Positions 11,394 to 21,539 of a stretch of DNA of 53,193 nt are shown here, piece after piece; the first letter of the stretch is position 1; every line of letters begins with the position of its first letter. Position numbers and translations under genes: made by a program. Under the pieces are notes generated by a model. It was not told the origin of the DNA and did no database searches. It worked only from the letters and a program-made list of their open reading frames with translations. This DNA is from Fomitopsis serialis (taxonomy: Eukaryota > Basidiomycota > Agaricomycetes > Polyporales > Fomitopsidaceae). The DNA lies in NCBI RefSeq assembly GCF_022376445.1, contig NW_025955233.1, forward strand, positions 1 through 53,193, given 5' to 3'.

Positions 11394-13446
11394 TGTGGCC
11401 CAGCGCTCACGCCGCCTCGCCTGTTCTTCAACTTCGACCTACCTCCGCAATACGCGACATCCCTACCTGAAAAGACTTTCGCCCTGTTCGACCTTATGCA
11501 TGCGTCTGGCGGAGCGACCGACCTGCCGTGACTCACAAGACGCTGTGATATGGGTGCGTCGACAATCCTACTGTGCTACGATACTGACTTACCGGCTATA
11601 AACAGGCCAGTTCGTCAGCAAGCGAGCGACTCCAACCTACCTGGAAGATATCGGATACTATCCACACGGCGAGTGGAGACCGGGTCTCTGACTCTACTAA
11701 CTTCGCATCACAGCGCCTCGCAGCGATCACTTGCTCACGGGATGCGCTGCGTCTGTTCCACGCGGACGGTTCACGACGAGGTGTGAGTCTTTCAGTTTCA
11801 TAACAACGTACGTGACCATACAAGCAGATACGCGACCTCAAACGAACGCAACCGTAAGTAATGCGACTCAACTCGTCAAGGATCACATCACTCAACTAGC
11901 ATCCCCAGCGACCGTATGGAACAAACGGGAACCTAGGACGTGTCCGCGCGGCGAGAGATCCGAATGCGTTATAACGTAAAGGGAGAGGTCCGTCTCGAAT
12001 ACCGTAACCTGCGAACTATGCATCTCAACCCAAGAAGACTGCACGTCAAGATCAATAGCGACGCAGGCTGGATACCTGGTATGTACTTGCAACTGTGGCA
12101 GCCATGCGGACCGTCTCCAAGCAGATGAATTCTCCTCGTTCGCACCGGACGAGCGCGAGCCGCTGATCGCTGCGTCAGGTCAGCGCACGGAACCAAGTCC
12201 ACAGCCGAGTATGCAGGTGCCAGGGAAGTGTCCCGGGGGCGACAAACTTGGGTCTGATGACCATCGTGGCAGGAGCAAGTCAAGACTACCTTTCAATGTC
12301 GTCTACTGGGTGTAAGCTATCGTTCACCGGGTTCATATTGAGCTTTACTCACCTGTTGTTAGGAAACACTTACCGCCGACGAACGCCGAGTACAACCTAG
12401 ATGAGCGCTGTTCTTCCACGCCCCTGACCGAGCAGGGTGCGTTCTGCGGAACGAGCCTGCTCTCAATACGTCCGGTATCGTTTGCGATGGCATCCGTGTT
12501 TGGTGAAGGTACGCATCGTTCAGCGTTTCACGTCAACCTCGACTGACGTCTTGACAAGAATCACCCAACGATGACATACGGAGCAGAGTAGATCGGCGAG
12601 AGGCTGCATGACTCTGCGTATACGGTTCAAAAGAAGGTGAGATGCGCAGTCTGGGATCGAACCATATACGTACCGCTTACGCTTGTCTTTCCTGACAGAT
12701 CAGGATACCGCCAACGCACCACTCCGCGTAGACGCAGATTGGACCTCTCAGGGTTGTACGCTCAACAGTGTACGCACACAGGGGCGTCCGCAGATCCCTG
12801 AAGGTGAGCTGTAGCGATCCGGGGTGACGGACGTGCGTGCCGCTGATGATGAAGGTCCTCCCAGACAGGCCAGTGTGTCGGCAGCGGCGTGTCGGAAGCA
12901 CGAATACAGCGGAGACGCAGGTTGGACCTCGCTGAGGTGTATGCTAATAGTGTGCGCACACAGGGCCTTCGCAGATCACGGTGCGGAGTGCAGAGAGGTC
13001 GTTCGAGGGAGGTGAGCTGCAGCGATCCTAGATCGAATGACGTACGTACCGCTGACGATGGCTGTCCTCCCAGACAGGTGAATATCTCGTCGGCAGCGTA
13101 CGGCTGTGACAGAGACACAGACTGATACACACACAGGGGTCTGCTTAGGCAACGAGAAGGCCATCTAGGTCTCCCTCAGGCGATGCGGCCACCGATTTGC
13201 TGGTGCGTGACGAGATGCCCCAAGGACCGATTGGGCTCACTCTGGGGGCAGCCCTGGCACACAGCAATGCGATGCCCTGTTCTCGCTATCACTGGGGCCT
13301 ACGTCCCAGGACAGCGTGCCGGCGTCGTGCGAGAGTGCGAGCGTGCAAGCGAGACGTATGTGCGCGAGCAGGGAGGAGGGGGAGGGGAGTTTACGCCCGC
13401 TGTTCACAGGCTGATATAGCCTCCCGGATGCAGACTAGGACAACAA
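11394..13446 (+). CDS. Partner gene B, multi-exon gene of unknown family
   Basis: Predicted start MWPSAHAASPVL at 11394, homologous to 3036. Open blocks are separated by credible 38-66 nt GT-AG introns, several with CTGAC branch points. Examples are about 11550-11606, 11851-11899, 12081-12126, 12178-12215, 12313-12361, 12511-12566, 12637-12698, 12804-12868 and 13012-13077. Exons include EVRLEYRNLRTMHLNP with INSDAGWIP (about 11960-12080), then EFSSFAPDEREPLIAAS, then KHLPPTNAEYNLDE with AFCGTSLLSIRPVSFAMA (about 12365-12510), then DTANAPLRVDADWTSQGC. The first exon shifts frame relative to A, with an alternative frame FFNFDLPPQYATSLPEKTF, so this copy may also be damaged. No named domain recognised. 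Divergent from zinc-finger copy B. Confidence 0.45.
12637..13150 (+). repeat. Triplicated exon-intron unit inside partner gene B
   Basis: Three successive introns (12637-12698, 12804-12868, 13012-13077) are similar to each other. Each begins GTGAG, has a GATCGAA or ACGTACCGCT core and ends in CC(C)AGACAG or CCTGACAG. The exons after them share GACGCAGRTTGGACCTC and GTRYGCACACAGGG. The spacing is 167 and 208 bases. A fourth start (GTGAGATGCGCGGACGCAG) at about 13448 suggests a further partial copy. This is local tandem duplication of one exon plus its intron. Confidence 0.6.
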
Positions 13447-16340
13447 GGTGAGATGCGCGGACGCAGACGAGGGACCCCTGTGGGCCGGGTTGCTTATTAT
13501 TGTGTGGTCGTCCGAGGCACGTGGAGACGGTCGTGTGGGGGACGTGGCTTGGACGCGGCAAGCGTTTGCATCGGAGATGGATCGAAGGGAACCCCTCACG
13601 TAAATCAATTGGTGTTGTATTTCACTTTGATTGCTGCTCCTCTGCGCTCACAACTGTGCTGCCTCGGCGATCGCAGGCATGAAAACGTCGTATCTACCAT
13701 ATACGTCACTGCCCATCCACTCTCCAGGAGTGCCACTCGTTGCTGTGGCGGAACCTCGCCACTCGGTCAGAGACCGGAAGCCGGCGAAGCGCCCGGATGG
13801 TGCGACCTGCCTCTTTGGGAATATTGAATGGGCGCATCGGAGATCCGACGGGTACGCTTTCCTTGTTTAGCCATGTCCGGCTGGGGACGCGCAATGGCAC
13901 CTTCAGCCACACGAGAACTTGACGAGAAACCATCCACAGCGCTGGCGAACCTCCAGTCCCGTCAGGAAGAGTTGAATAGGTGGGTGTCAGATTCTCATTG
14001 CAAAGGGAGACACAGAGCCTAATTATATGCCACATGCAGCATTTCAGTCATCCCGAGGCTCCATCGATGCGACGCCTGAGTTCGCCGTAGAATCGGAGGT
14101 GCGTGGGCCTTCCAGGAACATTCTCTGCCTATCTGAGTTGACAGGCCCCACGGTAGGCTACGACGCGTCCCAGCTGCCTCCGCGTTCCTCGTCACAGCGG
14201 TCTCGGAGCAGCGACGATCTCGCAACGTCCACGAATCCAGCCAATCACGAAGGATCTGCGTGGTTTGCATCCATCGACTGGTGGTTGCTTCCGCGGCTCA
14301 CGTTGCGTCCACATCGACGCTGACAGTGTGGATCCATAGACGGGCATGCACGCCTTCTCGCCTGCAGGTGTTTTGGCTCGGGACTGACGCGTTCACTGCA
14401 GGATCGCCGTCACGCCATGTGCTCCAGCCTCGCTCGACGCTTCCAGGTGCAAGGGCCGCGCACGCTCTTCGTGCAACACGGCAACTACGTCACCCAGGTC
14501 CCGATGGGCACCAGCAGACATTGGCGCAGCATTGGCGACACGCGCTTGCAGCAGTGGGTGACGACGTCCCCGCAGGACGGCATGTCAGGAGGCCTGCAGG
14601 CTCCGTCGATTAGGACGTGGCCTCATGATACATGTCGCGCATGTGCAATACTACGTCCGAATTCCTAGATCCACAGAGCCTGCCTCGTTTACCGAAGCCG
14701 AAAGACACCATCAGCCTTCGCTCTTATACATGGTCGGCCCGCCTGTTCGCCCTTACCTGTGAGATCTCGCGTACGACGGACACGTCCAACGACAGCAGGT
14801 GCATTGTGACGGATGCGGAATCGCACCACCGACCGATCGTCGTGTTGTCGAACATACGATCTGCCATCTCCTGAGCACTTTCTTAAAAGCGGGTTCTGCT
14901 GAGTACGTACCATATCTCAAGCGTAAGTCGAAAACACCTTAGAACATCGTCGGAAACGTATCGACTGGTGACCATACAGCAGCGAAGTGAGGACAGGGCA
15001 GCCTGGCACGCCGTGCTACGTAAGCAGTCCGCCCAGTGTTGCCCCTAGCACAAACAGCACGCCGTCGTCTCACAGCGTCTCGCGTCAAGTGCGACTGCAC
15101 ATAGCTCGCGCGCTGCGAGAGAACGACACGCCGTTAGACCAGGACGTTGCATGGACCCGCGTGGCTGTCTTCGCCGTCAGGCCGCACCGCACGGGCTAGC
15201 TTCGAGTCTCAGCCGTACGATCAGTTGTTCACCAGCGTAGGTCTGAATCACGCCACCCACACCTGGAGACCCTATCTCCGAGAGTGGATCTTCCTCGTCC
15301 CTCTCTCGGGCAGCGTAACGTCAGCCCTGCCTCGTCGTCGTCTGGATGAAGCTGATCTCCTGGGTCTGGCGACAGCAAGTTCTTCCGCGATTCCTTCCCG
15401 CAGCGAGGGCACAAGGGGATGGTACTGCAGTCCAGGACCAGTAGGACTGCTTCGACCGCATCTACATCGCCATCAGCGCCAGAAGCGAAGGGTTTCCGTA
15501 GCGGGTGACTTGCGGTCAGCTTGCCCAGAAGACGTTCCACCACTCATCCGGACGTCATCGAGAGAATACATCCGGGAGATTGGAACATCGATGGCTGAGC
15601 GCCGCCACATCGATGTGGCGGCCAGGTGATCTGAGTTGAGGGAAGACTCCGTAACGTTTGCAGAGGTACCGGCCATCCAGAGTCTCCTCCCTCGGGTCGG
15701 CTGAGGCCGACATGGACGCGCATGGGCGTTTGTGAGTGGTCCTAGAGCATACTGTCTAGATCTGGAGTGTAAGCCCGGCTTTACCGCGAAACGGGGTGTT
15801 GTTGAGCGCAGTAGGGCATGAGGGACATCACCCGATCAGGAGCTCGATGACTATTGTCCGTGTCGACGTTTCGAAAAGAATTGCATAACAGCGCGGTCAC
15901 AGGGAATAGAAGCGCGGACACGGGGGAGAAGAGGGCGGGCCTGGAGGATACGAAGGTCGCCACGATCCCGAACCTGCGTTGTGGATACATAAATAAGATG
16001 GAACACGGCGCAACAGCATGGGGATGGTGATGCGTGGGGTGTTACTGTGACCAGTACGAAGGTGTGGATGTCGCGGAGGCGAGACGCACGTGGGGAGAGG
16101 ACGGAAGACAGGATCCTAGACATCGCAACTATTAGCCAGTCGCAACACAGAGACGCAAATGGTTTCAGGACGTACTCTGTGCGTAATCTCGCCCCATACG
16201 TTCGAGGACATGACTACGCGTGACGCGACGTAGACTCGGATTGCTGCACACGCGCAGGCATTCTGATTAGGTGTAGCGCGTCATATACACGACGGGTGGG
16301 TCATCCGATCTGCCACTGGGCATTGGTGCACTGCACTAAG
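13447..16340 (+). other. 3' body of partner gene B, or decayed remnant
   Basis: It shares several blocks with 4400-5030 of module A: PASLGILNGRIGDPTG at about 13804-13851 and TTGCTTCCGCGGCTCACG at 14284. Protein-like frames occur at 14417-14668 (LFVQHGNYVTQVPMGTSRHW) and 15480-15629 (EYIREIGTSMAERRHIDVAAR), but no continuous model can be drawn. On the minus strand 13706-14035 is also open (GSPMRPFNIPKEAG). Coding strand and reading frame remain unsettled. I recognise no domain. Confidence 0.3.
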
Positions 16341-16640
16341 ATGAGTACGGTCGTACAAATTGCCCTGCTCGAGCATCAGTTTGAATCGCTGTGGAGGCGG
16401 GGCACGGGTAGGCTGCCTGTGACGTGGCACGATGTCCGCTGCAAGGCCGAAGCCATCCTTGCGGCTGGGGCGGAATTGGTAGAGCCACGGCATCCCGCGA
16501 ACATATTCAGTACCCTGGGTGCGTCAACCTATGCCGCGATCGCAAACAGATCTAACGGGCGACTCACTGCTGCAAGTATCGAGGATGCAGTTGCGACCTT
16601 CTTGGCTGCGCATAGGTTTCATATGCAGCACTTCGATTAG
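16341..16640 (+). CDS. Hypothetical 99-aa ORF
   Basis: Starts ATGAGTACGGTCG and ends TAG. The protein (MSTVVQIALLEHQFESLW..., later HPANIFSTLGASTYAAIANR) has even amino-acid use and looks like a real alpha-helical product or a last exon. The frame extends upstream beyond this Met to 16296. No domain recognised. It lies at the far end of module B and could be its last exon. Confidence 0.35.
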   Translation: MSTVVQIALLEHQFESLWRRGTGRLPVTWHDVRCKAEAILAAGAELVEPRHPANIFSTLGASTYAAIANRSNGRLTAASIEDAVATFLAAHRFHMQHFD

Positions 16641-19087
16641 CATGGCTCATCGAGGTATTACATGTGAGGCCTATGCGCATCCGGGCAGCAGGAGTGGTGA
16701 GGAAACGGGGACTTGGCAATGGATGGGCATAAGATCAGTTCTGGCACGTCTAGACAGGTTCGTGTTGGCACTTACTACTGGGTCGCGCGCCGAGGAGCCT
16801 CCATTGTCTCTGACGTCGAAGCAGAGGCATTGGGTACTCTGATAGGACCGTACATATTGCTACGGGGCTGAGCGACCGAGCGCGGAGAATGATCTGGATT
16901 GCAGGCAGGTCTTCGTTGGCGAGTGCACGTTGCGTGTAACGGCTCTTGGATAGCGAGATGTCGCTCCCCTGAAACGAGCTCCGATGTATTCAGTTCATGA
17001 GTGATACAGAGCAGTAGCGAATCGCAGGTGATGTCCTGCAAGGCTCGATGGATGGTCGAGGTTCGACGACTTCCAAAAGCGTCTCCGAGTCCCAGCCACC
17101 AACGCGTCGAATCGTTCTCACGCAGACAGTTGAAGCGCTCGCAGTGGCGGCCACTGTCTCGAGTCTCGACCACGCTCGCGGGCATCCATTATGGGTTTGT
17201 TGCATACTCTTACAAGTCAGTCCACTCCGCTTCAATGCGAGCCTGAGGCCTCATGATGGAATATCGAAAAGTCTGTCAAAAAAACCTACGCGCTTCAGAT
17301 GGGCTACAGGGACCTCGGCGGGCCGCTCTGCGTACCACAGTCGCTAACCGTGCCTCCCCGGCGGTGCGCGATATCGAACGTGTGGAAGGTACGTCACGAC
17401 GATGCTTCTCGGAAGCGTTGTCTCATTTGCGTGTAGCAATAAGGACCGACCGAGAACCTTCGGTTCCAAGCATCTGCGTCGCTGCGATCTCCAGCCGCTC
17501 GTCCTCCCTGGTTCCGTTCGCCTGCCAGAGCACTGTCCGTATGCAGCTCGAATGCAACGATAGCCTCATGGACCCGTCTTGTGGCCACGACTTTCCGGGT
17601 GAGCCATATTTCTTTCTATACGGAAGGCCTTACCAACTGCTCGCGCGCGCAGGCTCGTCCTGGTCATGAGCTGCCAGTACACACCTGCTATCTCTGACGG
17701 CGTCACCCAGCTCCGAACAATACACGAGCTGCGCACAGTGCTGCCCCTGGAAGACAATGTTGGTATGCCACAGACCTTGCATCGTCCTGGGTGGCGTGTT
17801 CTCCGCCCCATCTAATATGCATTGTCCACCATGCTCCTGCGCGTCCGCCTTCGCTCCGTCCAGCATAAATACGCCATGACGAGCACGCTCCCTTGTTTCC
17901 TATGCAACACTCTGGCACCTCTGTCAACGTCCGCATGCGTTGCTCGATTATCTGCGTGTACGATCTTGCTACCATTCCTCCTAACCGACGCCACTGGGAC
18001 CAGACACCTGTCCCATACTCTCATGCATCATCCTTTCATGGTAGGTGAGCTCCTCGCCAGATACATGAGTCCATTCATGCTGACGCCTATATTCTGCGCT
18101 GAAGCAGGACCTCGCCAGGCGATCGTCGGCACGAGCAGCATCACCCATGCACGCTCGTCGCCGTCTTCCCCGACGCATGTAGTAGAGCGCAGATCGGTTT
18201 TCGTATGGTATCCTCCCATCTAATCGACCCATATTTTTACTGTTGTACAGTAGCCATTCGACACTGTGGGCGCGACACTGAGTAAATCCGGTTACGGGCG
18301 ACCCATCTACGCCTCTCAGCAGACTCGGGCGTGTTACCCCTATCCTTTGTCACCCCTACCGGTCTGTTTTCACTCGCGCGAAGGCCGCAGGAGCCAGCGA
18401 AGGCGTTCTCCAGGCAGCCCGGTTGATTCTTCCTCGGCACATCGGGGACCGAAAGCATGAAGAGGTGCGAGAGTTCATGTGACGTATGACTTCAGTATTG
18501 ATGATAATAAGGCTTCAGTCCCGTAGGTTGGCAATTACGCGAAGACGAAGAGGACAATCGACGTTCGAATCCGCTCCTTTACGGATAGAGGGTGTCCACT
18601 TCCACGACGATGGCTTTCGTACATCCACCAGCCGCTTCTCCCGCGCATCAGGCTGTCTCGTGGTGGAAACCGGGACGTGAAGAACGCTCAAGGCGCTCGT
18701 GGTGCGTATGACCTCTATACCCGTATTCTGGCGCAACTGACATAGCATCACCGCACTCCGTACTGCAGCCACTCTTGAATCTCTCGCCACTTCATCTCGC
18801 ACACGAAGTCAACAGGAAAGACAAGAGTTCTCTACTCAAACGTACGCCTATTATCTTGCCTTATTGTACGTACGTATCGGTATTCACACTAAGCCTAGGT
18901 GATCTGAATAGTGGCTGCGTCGCCAGCATTGTCAGACCTCACCGTCGGGGCCCCATCCTGCACTCCACGAATTGCTGTGAGCACCTTGAGTTCATGAGTC
19001 ACACACTCAGCGAAGACGATATTTTCTTTAGGTACTCGGTACAGTACGAACCAGTACTCATAACCTAGTCACTGATTGCATGCTAGC
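16641..19087. other. Region without an assignable gene
   Basis: About 2.4 kb with short overlapping ORFs on both strands, for example plus 17822-18223 and minus 17981-18232, none with a motif I recognise. Probably decayed sequence or untranslated regions. Confidence 0.4.
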
Positions 19088-19406
19088 ATGCCCCTTGTCG
19101 AGCCCGACTTTGACTGTCGGACAGCGAACGCGCCGTTTGAGTTGATTGCGGACGAATATCCCTTGTATTGGATAGTCCGAGTCAAAAGGGTGTGTAAGTG
19201 CCTTCCTTTGCTTGAACTCGTTGGCTGACGCAGTGCCTTTTTCCCTTGCCCCTCTGTGGATCGATGGCCCTCGAAACAGACGACAATCATTCGCAGACAA
19301 GGGCAAGCGTTGGGGAGAACACATATCCCCCGAAGTTGCTACGGAGGCAGAAGCGACAATTCGAACGTGCCGCCGACGGTGTCGACATCCCCAGCAACGG
19401 CGTTGA
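19088..19406 (+). CDS. Small two-exon gene or gene fragment, 92 aa
   Basis: Exons 19088-19193 and 19234-19406 join through a 40-nt intron with a perfect GTAAGT donor and a GCAG acceptor; together they make exactly 93 codons. The protein starts MPLVEPDFDCRTANAPFEL and continues ADEYPLYWIVRVKRV, then LPFSLAPLWIDGP and GKRWGEHISPEVATEAEAT, ending in an Arg/Cys-rich tail. The composition is protein-like, but no family is recognised. It ends 77 bases before the ATG of zinc-finger remnant D, so it could be the last exons of a gene cut off upstream. Confidence 0.4.
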
Positions 19407-19483
19407 TAGTCGGTCACCTAGTCTCACAATTCCCCTCGACAGCCACCCTCATTGATCATCTGCATACTACCCACTGCGAACAG

Positions 19484-19951
19484 ATGTCTTTCTACATTTA
19501 CGACCCCTCCCTCCTGTTTGTTGGCGATGATTCCGAATCTCACGAGGGACAGTAAGTCGTGACACATCGTCCCAATGTCGCTCGACGCTGCTGACAGCCC
19601 GACTGCCAGTGTCGCCATATCCTCCAACGACCTTCCAGATTCCAAGGCAAACAGCGTGTGCGGCGAGACGCCTACGCTCGCCGACGACTTGTCAGTAGAG
19701 GAAGAGTGAGGATCTCTGCCCCTCATCACTTCAAGTTATCGGTTCACTGATGCTTCTGCATGTGCAGAGAGGCAGACTCGTACTTCGACTGGAATGCCTA
19801 CGAGTCATCGACGACGACAGGGCAAGGCGACAGCAGAGGCAAAAGCAGCAGCGGCGGTGAGCGCACGCCGTCTCGACACAGCGGCGCGACTGGCGGCACC
19901 TCAGACCTAGGCGACATCTGGATCGACCGTCGTACCTCCGTCAACCTGTAG
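19484..19951 (+). pseudogene. Zinc-finger copy D: N-terminal half only, no fingers
   Basis: Plus-strand copy with exons 19484-19551, 19598-19705 and 19768-19951 (GT-AG, 120 codons including stop). MSFYIYDPSLLFVGDD and EADSYFDWNAYESSTTTG match copy B closely. Sequence matching B stops at about 19918, after GGCACCTCAGACCTAGGCGA; a short novel tail ending RTSVNL and a stop follow. All zinc fingers are missing. The reading frame is intact up to that break, so a 119-aa acidic protein could still be made. It is inverted relative to copies A, B and C. Confidence 0.7.
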
Positions 19952-20822
19952 AGCGAACGGGAATTGAGTGTTGGATACACTCAACAACTCTGCAACTTAC
20001 GGCGTGAAAGATACTGCAACAGGCGAAGTCCTGAGCCCGCTGGCATAGTTGCCTGTAACACTGCACGTACGTGTCCATCATGATTATGAGTTCATAGACG
20101 ACATTGAAACAAGTCCCAGATATAGTACACCGGGAGAAACGCCCTTGTCATCAAGTCTTGCAAAGCCCTCGGTAGACATCGGGAGGCCCGTCGACCCTAG
20201 ACTGAGGTGATCCACCACAGAGCTAGTGAACCTCGACCTCCCTTGCCACATATGGTCGAAGAGCAGGAGTGAACTTAGACGCGTCGTGTACAGATGGTGC
20301 AACGCACTGTCATCTCGGAGGTCGTCTGGCCGGTGCATTCGCACCTGTATCAAGCACCTGGGAGATGACAATACGGTTTGGGCATCTAACCGACAGACAT
20401 GGGGAGTTTTCTCTTCCCTCGTCCAACCTTCGGATCGGTCGCCAGGGACGGGGGCATGGGCGTACGGAGACACCTTGCTCTGATGGCTTAAGACCCTCCC
20501 ATGGCGACCCACAAGCATACTGATCACGCTGAAATGGGGTCATATGAGTACATGTCTACCACAACGATCCGTAGTCGATAATACTACCGTACTTTCCGAG
20601 AACACGGAGACCGTGATGTAGACATCAGAGAAAGCACATCTAACCCTACAGATAAATACCAATAAGGTAGCGAGAATACATAACAGGATGCGGTGCGAGA
20701 ACGTTCAAGGCAGAGCCAGTACACAATTAATCGACGCAGACGGGCATGGTCGCACCGAGCACTGGAATCGGACAAGCACAACAGGAACAATGGTACAGAA
20801 ATTCAGACAAGGGACAAGCCTA
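19952..20822. other. Spacer between zinc-finger remnants D and E
   Basis: About 870 bases with only short ORFs on both strands (for example minus 20084-20527) and no recognised motif. It separates an N-terminal remnant on plus from a C-terminal remnant on minus. Confidence 0.35.
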
Positions 20823-21110
20823 TCACCCAAAATGCTCGGGACGTTCCTTCATGAACTCGTCGAGACACTCCCGAAAATGGTTGCGTCTCCGTACGCATCG
20901 ATCTGACCGTATGTATTTGCCGCACATGTCGCACCACATAAATTTGTCGCCGTGGAAGCGCCAGTGCATCGCCTGGACATGCCTATCGAGGTTCGCGAAC
21001 AGCAGCGACGCCCTAGAGTCGAAAGCCGCGCCCTGCGGGCAGAGTTGCATCGTACGAGGGGGGTCGAGACGGTCGTACTGCATCAGGAAAAACCTATTTC
21101 CCTTATTCAA
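20823..21110 (-). pseudogene. Zinc-finger copy E: C-terminal finger fragment
   Basis: Minus-strand ORF of 95 aa. It contains LCPQG, then LDRHVQAMHWRFHG, then MWCDMCGKYIRSDR and NHFRECLDEFMKERPEHFG. These align with the last two modules of copy A (CRAC...HLRLKH and WCDHCG...H-x3-C) and of copy B. The acidic N-terminus, linker and first two fingers are absent. Together with D it represents pieces of one or two broken copies. Confidence 0.65.
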
Positions 21111-21539
21111 GCTTCATCCAATTCAAATGTACTTTTGGTATCATTTACTCACATAATCGAACGAAAAGATGGATTGAGTGACATATAGCATTCTGAGGAC
21201 TACTGAAGCAGTGTTCAAGAAAAATGGAATTGCATCACACGCATCTGAAGACAATAAAGCAGCCTCATGACATATCCATCAGACCAGACTAGTAGTATCC
21301 GAAAGACTTAAAGACTTATGATGTAAGTGAATTACTAACACACTGTAGAACCTTCACTACCGTACCCCAAAATGCAGTAACTAGTAGGTAACTCGTATTC
21401 TACAATGACATACTAGTGGTAGTGACTGGAGTCCGGCGACCCGAGTGGTTTACACTGGCAGTGGTACACGTACCCTACTACCCGGGTACTCTAGCTCGCT
21501 GGTGTTGGCGGGATATCTCCACGGCGTCACGCGGTTTAA
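21111..21539. other. AT-richer intergenic stretch
   Basis: About 430 bases of comparatively AT-rich sequence with no ORF of note. The lost C-terminus of the coatomer alpha copy would be expected to begin here, but I could not recognise it. Confidence 0.4.

Noticed and set aside
13706..14035. Minus-strand ORF with GSPMRPFNIPKEAG, similar to a minus frame in module A
   Set aside because: The similarity between modules is at DNA level and appears in frames on both strands. Upstream introns favour plus-strand transcription, so I did not call a separate minus gene.
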